From positions 1 to 25,033 of the IMG/VR virus record IMGVR_UViG_3300009431_000131: DNA of 25,033 bases; one strand, 5' to 3'. Positions 14,329 to 21,851 of this stretch are shown piece after piece (position 1 is the first letter of the stretch; the number at the start of each line of letters is the position of its first letter). A model generated the notes under the pieces. That model did not search any database. It had not been told where the DNA came from and saw only the letters and a list, made by a program, of their open reading frames with translations. Source of the DNA: a virus. The translations under genes and the position numbers were made by a program.

Positions 14329-14722
14329 CACCACTTTGTGGTGCCTTATGTTTGATTGAGATTATTCTCAACCAATTATAATATAGTCATTGATTTGAAA
14401 ATGTAAATACCACAAAGTAGTACTTGTGAAAATAATTATCATTCTTATTATGAATGGGATTCATTGTAAGTACATACCACTTTGTGGTTATATACCACTA
14501 TGTAGTATGGCCATACTATACACCACCATGTGATATACCACAATGTAGTGGAGCCACAACATTTGGTTATATACCACGACGTGGTGTACCACAGTGTGGC
14601 CAAGCCACAACCATTGGTGATAGTGCCACATCGTGGTGTACCACATTATAATAGTACATCAGACTTTGCCTCACCATACCACAACGTGGTGCCGGCCCTG
14701 GGTGGTGGTACCACATTGTGGC
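14329..14722. repeat. Array of ACCAC-N3-GTGGT dyads
   Basis: Dyads are centred at about 14336, 14415, 14482, 14500, 14528, 14543, 14579, 14594, 14631, 14646, 14684 and 14716. Perfect pentamer arms occur at 14336, 14482, 14579 and 14684; the others differ by one or two bases or keep one arm. Sites at 14528/14543, 14579/14594 and 14631/14646 are pairs 15 bp apart repeating every 51 bp, and 14553-14603 and 14604-14654 are clear copies of a 51-bp unit. The region also holds the palindromes TAGTATGGCCATACTA (14503-14518) and GTGGTACCAC (14705-14714). No real gene was found in this stretch. Confidence 0.9.
14380..14407 (-). promoter_or_regulatory. Promoter of the winged-helix gene
   Basis: On the minus strand TTTACA (14407-14402), 16 nt, TATATT (14385-14380). 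An ACCAC-type dyad (14408-14422) touches the -35, and a second (14329-14343) lies in the leader, an arrangement suited to autorepression. Confidence 0.72.
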
Positions 14723-14826
14723 GGGAAATCGGTACGTAGACAAGGGCCCAGGGGCAAGATTTCGTGTCCACACACGCGGGAACGTTCATTTCACATATGC
14801 GCAAAGTTAAAATGATAAAAACCCCG

Positions 14827-14860
14827 TCTACAAATGTAGATGACCTTCTACAAACGTAGA
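14827..14860. promoter_or_regulatory. Paired dyads TCTACAAAYGTAGA upstream of the rightward promoter
   Basis: TCTACAAATGTAGA (14827-14840) and TCTACAAACGTAGA (14847-14860) are perfect or near-perfect dyads whose starts are exactly 20 bp apart, two helical turns. They are centred about 54 and 74 bp upstream of the predicted start, a typical activator position. Confidence 0.78.
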
Positions 14861-14872
14861 TGACTAAAAGGC

Positions 14873-14901
14873 TTTACAAAGCATATATAATGTGGTATGA
14901 T
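14873..14901 (+). promoter_or_regulatory. Rightward (virion gene) promoter
   Basis: TTTACA (14873-14878), 17 nt, TATGAT (14896-14901). The predicted start near 14908 falls on the first useful ATG codons of the small terminase. An alternative -10, TATAAT at 14886-14891, has no well-spaced -35. Confidence 0.6.
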
Positions 14902-14908
14902 GGTATTA

Positions 14909-15421
14909 ATGATGGAAACTCCAACCACAAATTGGGATTTGGTAAGAATTCAATACGAATTATTTGGGACAAGCGTTCCCCAAATAGCTCACGACAATGA
15001 TATCCCTCCCCAGCTTGTAGATCTCAAAATTCAAGAGTGCGAGTGGAAACGTAATAAGCTAGCCCAAGAGTCATTCGATCTAGCTACTGTTGACTCCCTC
15101 GAAAACATAACAGAGGAGCTACTCGAACATATCAAAGAAAGAATTAATGTCGTATCTCTTCTCAAACAAGAGTCCCTCAATCCCCTCTACATCAAACTTG
15201 AAGTTAAGCTTCTTCACAAAGCCATCGAGATTGCGGAACAGATGTCTGCAACAGGCGATAAAGCAGCTAACCAACTCCGCGCCCTCACAGTAGCCTTACA
15301 AAACCTTTTGGCCCAAAATCGGGTTTTGGGGATCGGGCAGAAGACGATTGAGGAATCTGACAATAAATTAGTTGTACAAATTATGAACCAGGTTATGGTG
15401 GCGAAAGATGAAGGCGAGTAA
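14909..15421 (+). CDS. Terminase small subunit
   Basis: 170 residues. The N-terminus holds a helix-turn-helix-like segment (LFGTSVPQIAHDNDIPPQLV), the rest is helical and charged, and the gene sits directly before the large terminase, as small terminases do. It would recognise phage DNA and start packaging. Four in-frame ATGs (14897, 14900, 14909, 14912) compete and none has a ribosome site. The promoter places the transcript start near 14908, so 14909 or 14912 read as leaderless is my choice, with low certainty. The family assignment rests on context plus HTH, not on a recognised signature. Confidence 0.75.
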   Translation: MMETPTTNWDLVRIQYELFGTSVPQIAHDNDIPPQLVDLKIQECEWKRNKLAQESFDLATVDSLENITEELLEHIKERINVVSLLKQESLNPLYIKLEVKLLHKAIEIAEQMSATGDKAANQLRALTVALQNLLAQNRVLGIGQKTIEESDNKLVVQIMNQVMVAKDEGE

Positions 15422-15599
15422 ATGTTCAATAATCGGATGTGAGTTTATGCAGTACCTTGATAGGCTCTTGATCATTAAGAATGAGGAAACCGGAGAAGAG
15501 GAGTCAGCGATACTGGGGCTGTGCAAGACGCATATGAACATGGAGTTAACTAATATTCATGTAGCGGGAACTGATGTCAACAATAAAACTTCCATATAG
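15408..15599 (+). CDS. Hypothetical 63-aa CxxxxC...CxxH protein
   Basis: 63 residues: CSIIGC near the N-terminus and LGLCKTH later form a possible four-ligand zinc site (C6, C11, C39, H42). It overlaps the small terminase end by 14 bp and the large terminase start by 26 bp. The ribosome site is weak (GGTGGCG). The nested overlaps and the Cys/His pattern support a real gene. Function unknown; a packaging or DNA-binding accessory is conceivable. Confidence 0.65.
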   Translation: MKASKCSIIGCEFMQYLDRLLIIKNEETGEEESAILGLCKTHMNMELTNIHVAGTDVNNKTSI

Positions 15600-16974
15600 G
15601 TTTGAGTTACGGGATTACCAAGTAGAACCTTGGAATGCTGTGATAGAAGATGACTTCCATCGAGGGGTTATGGTAGTCCCTCGTAGGAATGGGAAAGATA
15701 TTCTTTGCTGGAATTTGATGATTGCGAAGGCTATGAAACGACGGGCGCTCTACTTCTACATCGGTCCTTTCTATAATCAAATTCGGCAAATCATTTGGGA
15801 GGGTGTAGATAAGACGGGTCGTAGGTTCCTCGACTATATCCCAGACAGTATAGTCGAATCCAAAACGAAACTGGACATGAGGATTACGTTAAGGAACGGA
15901 AGCCAAATCAAGTTGTTAGGCTCGGACAACATTGATGCGATTGTGGGGACCAATCCATTCGGCATCGTTTTTACGGAATTCTCATTACATAAACCTGAGG
16001 CTTGGTCCTATCTACGCCCTATCCTAGCTGAGAATGGAGGATGGGCTTTATTCAATGGAACGCCACGTGGACATAACCACTTCTACGAGAATTATAATTA
16101 TGCTCTCGGAAAGGAGAACTGGTATTCACAGTTTCTTACCCGGGATGATACAGGTATACCTTCTTTGGAAGCGATTCAAGAGGATCGTGAATCTGGTATG
16201 CCTGAGGAGCTCATACAACAAGAATACTACTGTTCGTGGGAAGCAGGCCTTGTGGGCTCGTATTATGCGGATATCATCAATGCTGCCAAGGCAGCAGGTC
16301 GTATCGGACCCGTACCGCATGAGCCCCAATTGCCTGTGTATACCGCCTGGGATTTAGGATGGGATGATTCCACGACTTGTATTTTTTATCAACTCATGGG
16401 GAATAGACGGAATATAATTGATTGTTATACTAATCGCAATAAACTGATTAAGCATTACGCGGGAGTTGTGACCAATAAACCTTATGGTTATCGTGAACAT
16501 GCGTTTCCCCATGATGTTAAAGTACACGAACAGATTGCAGGTATCACTCGGTTAGAAGAGTTTGAGAACCATGGAGTAAAACCAATACTACCAATCAAAC
16601 GTCGTAAATTCTTGGGCGACGCACACCAAGAAGCAATTAATAATGTTCGGGCTTCTTTACAAAAGAGTTGGATTGACGAGGAACTGTGTTATGAGTTCAT
16701 AGAAGCTCTTAAGACATATCGTCGTGAATATGATCCTAAGTTAAAGAAGTTTAAAGATAATCCTGTAAAAGACTGGTCTGTTCATTTTGCAGATGCTAAA
16801 CGTATGATGGCACATGCGTGTGATTTATTACCTAGCTCTACTGCTCCATGGAATCAACCGCATATGATGGACCCCAGAGCTCGACAATTAATGGAGCAAC
16901 AGACTCGAATGAACGAATTATATACGGATCCTAATAATTACGATCCTTTCACCCATGAGGTGCACTATGGCTAG
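15574..16974 (+). CDS. Terminase large subunit
   Basis: 466 residues. The ATPase domain has the phage-type Walker A VVPRRNGKD (about residues 34-42), Walker B GIVFTEFSL with catalytic Glu, and the coupling motif FNGTPRG. The RNase H-like nuclease domain begins AWDLGWDDSTT, and its later acidic residues include HDV and HFADAKR. It powers DNA translocation into the prohead and cuts the genome. The start is weakly supported by GGGA before the ATG. The 3' end overlaps the portal gene by 8 bp. Placement directly before the portal differs from T7, whose large terminase is near the right end. Confidence 0.93.
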   Translation: MSTIKLPYRFELRDYQVEPWNAVIEDDFHRGVMVVPRRNGKDILCWNLMIAKAMKRRALYFYIGPFYNQIRQIIWEGVDKTGRRFLDYIPDSIVESKTKLDMRITLRNGSQIKLLGSDNIDAIVGTNPFGIVFTEFSLHKPEAWSYLRPILAENGGWALFNGTPRGHNHFYENYNYALGKENWYSQFLTRDDTGIPSLEAIQEDRESGMPEELIQQEYYCSWEAGLVGSYYADIINAAKAAGRIGPVPHEPQLPVYTAWDLGWDDSTTCIFYQLMGNRRNIIDCYTNRNKLIKHYAGVVTNKPYGYREHAFPHDVKVHEQIAGITRLEEFENHGVKPILPIKRRKFLGDAHQEAINNVRASLQKSWIDEELCYEFIEALKTYRREYDPKLKKFKDNPVKDWSVHFADAKRMMAHACDLLPSSTAPWNQPHMMDPRARQLMEQQTRMNELYTDPNNYDPFTHEVHYG

Positions 16975-18664
16975 TACGGCCAAAGTAATACAACATAACT
17001 TTCGACCACATATGCCTGAAGATATTGTTACTCGGCATATTACTCGAGGTGACGCTCTTAAATCTGAGCGAGGGGTGTTTGAAACGCAGTGGCAGGAAAT
17101 TGCGGAACGTATATTTCCTGAGAATGCGAATTTCACATATACTGCGTCTATGGGTGAAAAGAGGATGACTCGGATTTTTGATTCTACCCCAATTCACGCT
17201 AATATGCTTTTATCTTCTGGTCTTTTTTCTTTATTGACGAGTTCTGCTAACCAGTGGTTCCAGCTGTCTACTGCTGATCTTATGAGAATGGCAGAAAAAG
17301 AAATTGCCATGTACCTGGATGAAGTATCTAAGATTTTATATCATGAGATTCAACGCCCTGAAGCTGGTTTTACTACAGCTATTCATGAAGGGTATTTAGA
17401 TTATGGTGCTTTTGGTAATCTTATTATGTTTGTATCTGAGTCTATTCGTTCTAATTCTCTACTGTTTACTTCGCTTCCTCTTAATGAGTGTATGTTTGTC
17501 GAGAATGAAGAAAATCGTGTGGACACTTTGTATCGTATTTATAACCGTTCTTGCAAGCAGTTGTACGATAAATTTGGTATGGAAGCTCTTGCACCTCAAG
17601 TCCAAGACCTTTTAGATAAAGGTAAAATGGATCGGAAGATAGATTGTTACCATATCATAATGCCTCGTAAAGATTTTGATTTCACAGCCCCTATCAATAC
17701 ACGAATGCCGTTTGGTTCTATATATATTGATAAAAAACATAAGCATGTAATTGCTGAAAGTGGGTTTCATGAACTACCTTTTATGGCAGCTCGCTTCTAC
17801 AAGGCCTCGCATGAGGTTTATGGGAGAGGTCCTGGCAACACAACTTTGCCTGACGTTAAGATGCTTATGGATGTTGCAAAGACAACAATCAGAGCTGCTC
17901 AGAAATCGATTGATCCACCACTTATGGCCCCAGATCAAGGATTCCTTAACCCGCCTAGAACCACACCGGGAGGGATTAACTTCTATCGACGTGGGACCAC
18001 TGACAGAATTGAACCAATTCAATTTGGTTCCAACCCAGGAATGGGAATTGAGTACTCCCAAAGCCTACATGAGAGGATTAAAGATCATTTCTTCATAGAT
18101 CAGATGCAATTACACCAAGGTCCTCAGATGACTGCAACAGAGGTATTACAGAGGACAGAAGAAAAATTGAGATTGATGGGCCCACTTCTTGGTCGGATAC
18201 AAACGGAACTTCTCGGTCCCATGATACAAAGATGTTATAATTTGTTAAAACGTGCCGGCAAATTACCACCTGTACCGGTTTCTTTAGAAGGCGAACCATT
18301 AAAAATAATTTATACTTCTCCGATTGCTCGAGCCCAAGAGCAGATTGAAGCAAATGGTATTGTTCGTATGCTTCAGGTTATTGAGCCTCTTTTAGACCGA
18401 TCTCCCCAGACTGTAGATGTCATAGACTCAGATGAAATTGCTCGAGGTGTCGGAGATATGTTCAGCGTAAGTCGTAAATATTTTAAAGATCAAACTGAGG
18501 TTGATGCTAAACGAGCAGCTGATGCAAAAGCTATTAAAGATGCTCAAGAAGCTGAGAATCTTGCCAAGGTTGGTAAAGGTCTCCCTGGAGTTATGCAAGC
18601 AGGTAAAGATATGGGAGAAGCAGGTATTGATCCAGCAGAACTACAGAGGGTAATAAGTGAGTAG
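16967..18664 (+). CDS. Portal (head-tail connector, T7 gp8-like)
   Basis: 565 residues from the ATG at 16967 (MASTAKVIQHNF), 5 nt after GAGGTG; the longer start four codons upstream lacks a site. Length and features match the Head-tail_con family of podovirus portals: an ERGVFETQWQEIAERIFPE start, SSGLFSLLTSSANQWFQL, a central GRGPGNTTLPDVKML, and the helical C-terminal part LLGRIQTELLGPMIQRCYNLL. Twelve copies would form the DNA channel at one capsid vertex. The C-terminal region is Ala/Lys-rich and probably coiled coil. The next gene overlaps its end by 8 bp. Confidence 0.93.
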   Translation: MASTAKVIQHNFRPHMPEDIVTRHITRGDALKSERGVFETQWQEIAERIFPENANFTYTASMGEKRMTRIFDSTPIHANMLLSSGLFSLLTSSANQWFQLSTADLMRMAEKEIAMYLDEVSKILYHEIQRPEAGFTTAIHEGYLDYGAFGNLIMFVSESIRSNSLLFTSLPLNECMFVENEENRVDTLYRIYNRSCKQLYDKFGMEALAPQVQDLLDKGKMDRKIDCYHIIMPRKDFDFTAPINTRMPFGSIYIDKKHKHVIAESGFHELPFMAARFYKASHEVYGRGPGNTTLPDVKMLMDVAKTTIRAAQKSIDPPLMAPDQGFLNPPRTTPGGINFYRRGTTDRIEPIQFGSNPGMGIEYSQSLHERIKDHFFIDQMQLHQGPQMTATEVLQRTEEKLRLMGPLLGRIQTELLGPMIQRCYNLLKRAGKLPPVPVSLEGEPLKIIYTSPIARAQEQIEANGIVRMLQVIEPLLDRSPQTVDVIDSDEIARGVGDMFSVSRKYFKDQTEVDAKRAADAKAIKDAQEAENLAKVGKGLPGVMQAGKDMGEAGIDPAELQRVISE

Positions 18665-18911
18665 TTTTTTTAATCGGATAAAAAATAAAAATGTACATCA
18701 AGCATATAGAGATTTGTTTGATATGGATAACCCAACAGTTAGAGCTGTTTTACAAGATATGTGTAAAGCTCATGGAGTTTTTGATGGAGGGTTTGATCCA
18801 GATCCATATGTGCATGCTATGCACGGGGGTGAGCGTAACGTAGTGTTACGTATATTTTCTATAATCAGATCTACACCAGAAGAAATTGTAGATTTATCAC
18901 AGGAGGGATAA
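18657..18911 (+). CDS. Bbp19-like phage protein
   Basis: 84 residues starting with GTG after AGAGGG. The pattern YRDLFDMDNPTVRAVLQDMC, then FDGGFDPDPYVHAMHGGERN with VVLRIFSII, matches the short Bbp19 domain found between portal and scaffold genes of podoviruses such as Bordetella phage BPP-1. The role of that family is not known; position suggests head assembly or the virion. Confidence 0.8.
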   Translation: MSSFFNRIKNKNVHQAYRDLFDMDNPTVRAVLQDMCKAHGVFDGGFDPDPYVHAMHGGERNVVLRIFSIIRSTPEEIVDLSQEG

Positions 18912-18914
18912 TTA

Positions 18915-19751
18915 ATGACACCAGAAGAACAGGCCGCAGCCGACGCTGCAGCAGCCGCTGCAGCAGCCGCAGACGATAACCTGGGTTGGAGAAAAGATTT
19001 ACCAGAAGATATCAGGACAAATGAAACTCTGGCAAAATTTACTGATGTAAATGGCTTAGCTCAAGGATATATTAATGCTGAGCAACTTATAGGCCGGGAT
19101 AAGATTCCAATGCCTAAAACTGATGATGAGTGGGAAAGCACATATACTCGGTTAGGTCGTCCAGAAACTGATGCTGAGTATGCTATGCCTATTAGTGATA
19201 ACTTTGAACCGGCTGTTCAAGAAGCCTTAAAATTGGATATTGATGTTATGAGACCTATGTTTCATAAGTTAGGTCTTAATAACAAGCAAGCTACTAATTT
19301 ATTTACTGAGTATTCTAACTTAGTAGATCAAAAAATTAAAGAAGTTAAGGAAGGCGCTATTACTGCTAAAACAAATGCAGAGGTTGAATTGAAAGCTGAA
19401 TTCGGCCAAGGATATGAAGGTAAAATGGTTTTAGCTAATCGTGCCGCTGAAGCTATTGGTGGAAAAGAACTTCTTGATTTATTTGATTCTACTGAGATTG
19501 GGAGCCATCCAACTATGGTTAAGGCTTTTATTAAGATCGGTGAACGTATGTCTGAAGAGCTCGGTCTTGATAAAGATACTGGAGCACAAACTCAATCTAA
19601 AGAAAGCATGCAAGCTGATATAGATGAATTGATGACAAGTGAAGCATATTTAACTGCTGATCATCCAGGACATGCTGCTGCAGTTCTTAAAGTTAATAAA
19701 CTTATGGGGTACATTCATGGAACTGCCCCTGTTTCAATAAGTTTAACCTAA
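18915..19751 (+). CDS. Capsid scaffolding / assembly protein
   Basis: 278 residues with a strong AGGAGGG before the ATG. It starts with an Ala-rich run (about residues 7-19), then GWRKDLPEDIRTNETLAKF, a conserved phage assembly-protein block AQGYINAEQLIGRDKIPMP and LGRPETDAEYAMP. The rest is helical and acidic. Such proteins lie just before the major capsid gene and shape the prohead, then leave it. Codon use is AT-rich, in contrast with the capsid gene that follows. Confidence 0.87.
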   Translation: MTPEEQAAADAAAAAAAAADDNLGWRKDLPEDIRTNETLAKFTDVNGLAQGYINAEQLIGRDKIPMPKTDDEWESTYTRLGRPETDAEYAMPISDNFEPAVQEALKLDIDVMRPMFHKLGLNNKQATNLFTEYSNLVDQKIKEVKEGAITAKTNAEVELKAEFGQGYEGKMVLANRAAEAIGGKELLDLFDSTEIGSHPTMVKAFIKIGERMSEELGLDKDTGAQTQSKESMQADIDELMTSEAYLTADHPGHAAAVLKVNKLMGYIHGTAPVSISLT

Positions 19752-19765
19752 GCAGATAAGGTTAC

Positions 19766-19844
19766 GGCCCCTGCACTATTTTATTTAGGGCCTCCTTTGT
19801 GGAGACAACCCAACTGTAATTCGGATTAACTCTAACAAAGGAGG
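19766..19844 (+). promoter_or_regulatory. Capsid-gene leader with hairpin covering the ribosome site
   Basis: CCTCCTTTGT (19791-19800) is exactly complementary to ACAAAGGAGG (19835-19844), which contains the capsid ribosome site. A competing stem GGCCC (19766-19770) / GGGCC (19788-19792) shares two bases with the first, so the two foldings are mutually exclusive. Confidence 0.7.
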
Positions 19845-19849
19845 TTATC

Positions 19850-20719
19850 GTGTCGCAAGCGATTACCACAGCAATGGTGCAGCAGTATAAGGCCAATGTG
19901 CAACTGCTGTCCCAGCAAATGGGGTCTCGCCTCCGTAACTCGGTAAGGGTTGAAACCGTTGTCGGGGAGAATGCTTATTTTGAGCAGATCGGTGCAACTG
20001 CTGCTCAGGAAAAAACATCCCGGCATATGGACACGCCTCAGACTGATACACCGCACGCAAGACGTCGGGTATCATTAGTTGATTATGTCTGGGCTGACTT
20101 TATCGATAACGAGGACAAACTGCGAACCCTCATTGACCCGACCAGTGCTTACGCTAAGAATGCTGTAGCGGCATTCGGCCGTTCAATTGACGATGCTCTC
20201 ATTACGGCTTTTAATGGCACTGCATATACCGGGAAAACGGGTTCGACGTCCACTTCCTTCGATTCAAATAATGTAGTTGCAGAAGGAAATACCGGACTGA
20301 CCCTGGCTAAACTGCTTGAAGCCCGGAAAATTTTCTGGGATGGAGACATTGATGAAAGTATTCCGCTTCATATTGTCGTGTCTTCAAAGCAGCTCACCGA
20401 CCTTTTGAACCTGGAAAAGGTTACCAGCTCCGACTATGCCGCCATCAAGGCTTTAGTAAGGGGCGAAATCGATACATATCTCGGTTTCAAATTTCACCGA
20501 TCACAGCGATTGTCTGTTGACGCAAATGATATTCGTTCATGTTTTGCCTGGGCTCAAGATGGAATGCTTTTGGCCCTTGGTGCCGACATCCATACGGAAA
20601 TCAGCAAGCGTCCGGATAAGAACTATTTGACTCAAGTTTGGGTCGGCATGAGTGTTGGTGCCACCCGGATGGAAGAGGCCAAAGTAGTTCAAATCGACTG
20701 TGATGAAACCCCGGATTAA
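19850..20719 (+). CDS. Major capsid protein (Phage_capsid_2-like)
   Basis: 289 residues from a GTG at 19850, 5 nt after AAAGGAGG. It resembles the Phage_capsid_2 family, an HK97-fold group: an N-terminal YKANVQLLSQQMGSRLRNSV, then YFEQIGATAAQEKTSRHMDT, VDYVWADFIDNEDKLRTLID, the loop KTGSTSTSFDSNN, and a C-terminal KNYLTQVWVGMSVGATRMEE. Codons are much more G/C-ending than those of scaffold or tail genes, fitting very high expression. It follows the scaffold gene as expected. Fold assigned by family pattern. Confidence 0.88.
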   Translation: MSQAITTAMVQQYKANVQLLSQQMGSRLRNSVRVETVVGENAYFEQIGATAAQEKTSRHMDTPQTDTPHARRRVSLVDYVWADFIDNEDKLRTLIDPTSAYAKNAVAAFGRSIDDALITAFNGTAYTGKTGSTSTSFDSNNVVAEGNTGLTLAKLLEARKIFWDGDIDESIPLHIVVSSKQLTDLLNLEKVTSSDYAAIKALVRGEIDTYLGFKFHRSQRLSVDANDIRSCFAWAQDGMLLALGADIHTEISKRPDKNYLTQVWVGMSVGATRMEEAKVVQIDCDETPD

Positions 20720-20730
20720 GGAGGTAAGTT

Positions 20731-21213
20731 ATGGCTACTACATATAGCAATGAAATGACCGACCTCCGCGCGACGCCTCGTGTTCCTCAGAATCCTACTG
20801 AATTACACGGTCGTGTCCGTATTGCCTCGGTGACATATACCCAGGTAGCGAACGGAAGCGCTGGGGATATTTTCCAAATGTGCAAACTGCCGGCTGGTCG
20901 AGTTAAAGTACTCGGTGGTTTAAGTCAGCTTTATATCAATTTAACAACCGCTTCAATGAAAGTTGAAATTGGTTGGGCCGCTTATACCAATCTCGCCGGC
21001 ACTGCTGTTGCTGCAGATCCAAATGGTCTTGATGCCACTAAGGACGTCGATACTGCCGGAGTATTTAGTGTTGGCACAGTAGCTGCAGTTCTTGCACTCG
21101 GCCAGAATAAGGTTTTTGAGTCTCAGGATGGAGTTATCCTTACTTTGACCATGACCACAGATACCGTGGCCAGCGATTCTGTTGTCGGCCATATCGCTTA
21201 CGTTCTGGACTAA
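20731..21213 (+). CDS. Probable capsid decoration or head protein
   Basis: 160 residues, 12 nt after the capsid gene, with TAAGGAGG before the ATG. It is beta-rich, Ala/Thr/Val-rich and Cys-poor, with a repetitive look (LNLTT-type strands, IGWAAYTNLAGTAVAADPNG). Its G/C-ending codons match those of the capsid gene, pointing to a highly expressed virion protein. A capsid decoration or cementing protein is the best guess; I recognise no defining motif. Confidence 0.72.
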   Translation: MATTYSNEMTDLRATPRVPQNPTELHGRVRIASVTYTQVANGSAGDIFQMCKLPAGRVKVLGGLSQLYINLTTASMKVEIGWAAYTNLAGTAVAADPNGLDATKDVDTAGVFSVGTVAAVLALGQNKVFESQDGVILTLTMTTDTVASDSVVGHIAYVLD

Positions 21214-21274
21214 TTATTAACACTATTCCTTCCCAGGAGCCAATGTCGCCTCCTGGGAAGCTGAGTGTTAATAA
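21214..21274 (+). repeat. Two-tier intergenic hairpin after the capsid genes
   Basis: Outer stem TTATTAACACT (21214-21224) / AGTGTTAATAA (21264-21274) and inner stem CTTCCCAGGAG (21229-21239) / CTCCTGGGAAG (21250-21260) are each 11 bp and perfect, with a 10-nt loop. No T-run follows, and the next ribosome site abuts the outer stem. Likely an attenuator or mRNA-processing/stability element that reduces tail-gene expression relative to capsid. Confidence 0.88.
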
Positions 21275-21283
21275 GGAGGCAAT

Positions 21284-21850
21284 ATGGCTACATCAGAAGT
21301 TAGTATATGTAATGAAGCTTTAATATCGCTTGGGGAAGATACTATTATTTCCTTAACTGATAATACCAAGAGAGCTCGGACTTGTAATGCTCTTTACGCA
21401 AGTAAACGAGATTCACTTTTACGAAGCCATCCTTGGAAATTCGCTATACGTCGAGTTTCTTTAGCTGCTGATGCAGCAACCCCTCTTAATGAGTTTGATG
21501 CTCAATTTTCCCTTCCTTCTGATTGTCTTCGTTTTTTAGATATATATCCAGGTTCTGGTCAAGTTCCGTACCGGTTAGAAGGACAAAAAATATTAGCTAG
21601 TGAAAGTGAACTTGAAATAAAGTATATCCAACAAATAACTGATGTTACAAAAATGGATATGTCTTTCCGAGAAGCTCTATCAGCTTTGATGGCTAGAGAA
21701 ATGGTTGTTCCTTTAGTCAACAGTGATTCTAAGTTACGGGCCATGGCTGAATTATTTGAAATGAAAATTGGAGAGGCTAGATTTGTTGGGGCTATTGAAG
21801 ATGACCTTTATACTATAGAAGCTGAGGAGTGGCTATTAGCTAGAGAATAA
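21284..21850 (+). CDS. Tail tubular protein A (T7 gp11-like)
   Basis: 188 residues with AAGGAGG before the ATG. The N-terminal block EVSICNEALISLGEDTIISL, then TKRARTCNALYASKRDSLLRSHPWKFAI and the middle FSLPSDCLRFLDIY, with YI...TD plus FREALSALMAREM, are characteristic of gp11-like gatekeeper proteins that attach the tail to the portal. The next gene starts 2 nt after its stop. Confidence 0.9.
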   Translation: MATSEVSICNEALISLGEDTIISLTDNTKRARTCNALYASKRDSLLRSHPWKFAIRRVSLAADAATPLNEFDAQFSLPSDCLRFLDIYPGSGQVPYRLEGQKILASESELEIKYIQQITDVTKMDMSFREALSALMAREMVVPLVNSDSKLRAMAELFEMKIGEARFVGAIEDDLYTIEAEEWLLARE

Positions 21851-21851
21851 T

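Noticed and set aside
14451-14463. Dyad TGAAT-GGG-ATTCA as a third operator class
   Set aside because: Single copy with short arms; it cannot be separated from chance in AT-rich DNA.
13876-14722. CRISPR array
   Set aside because: Repeats are themselves dyads of changing spacing, no constant 20-40 nt repeat with unique spacers, and no cas genes.
14454-14815. Several 60-70 codon frames on both strands in the dyad array
   Set aside because: They are made of repeated TTTGTGGT/ACCAC words, lack ribosome sites and contradict each other; they are by-products of the repeats.
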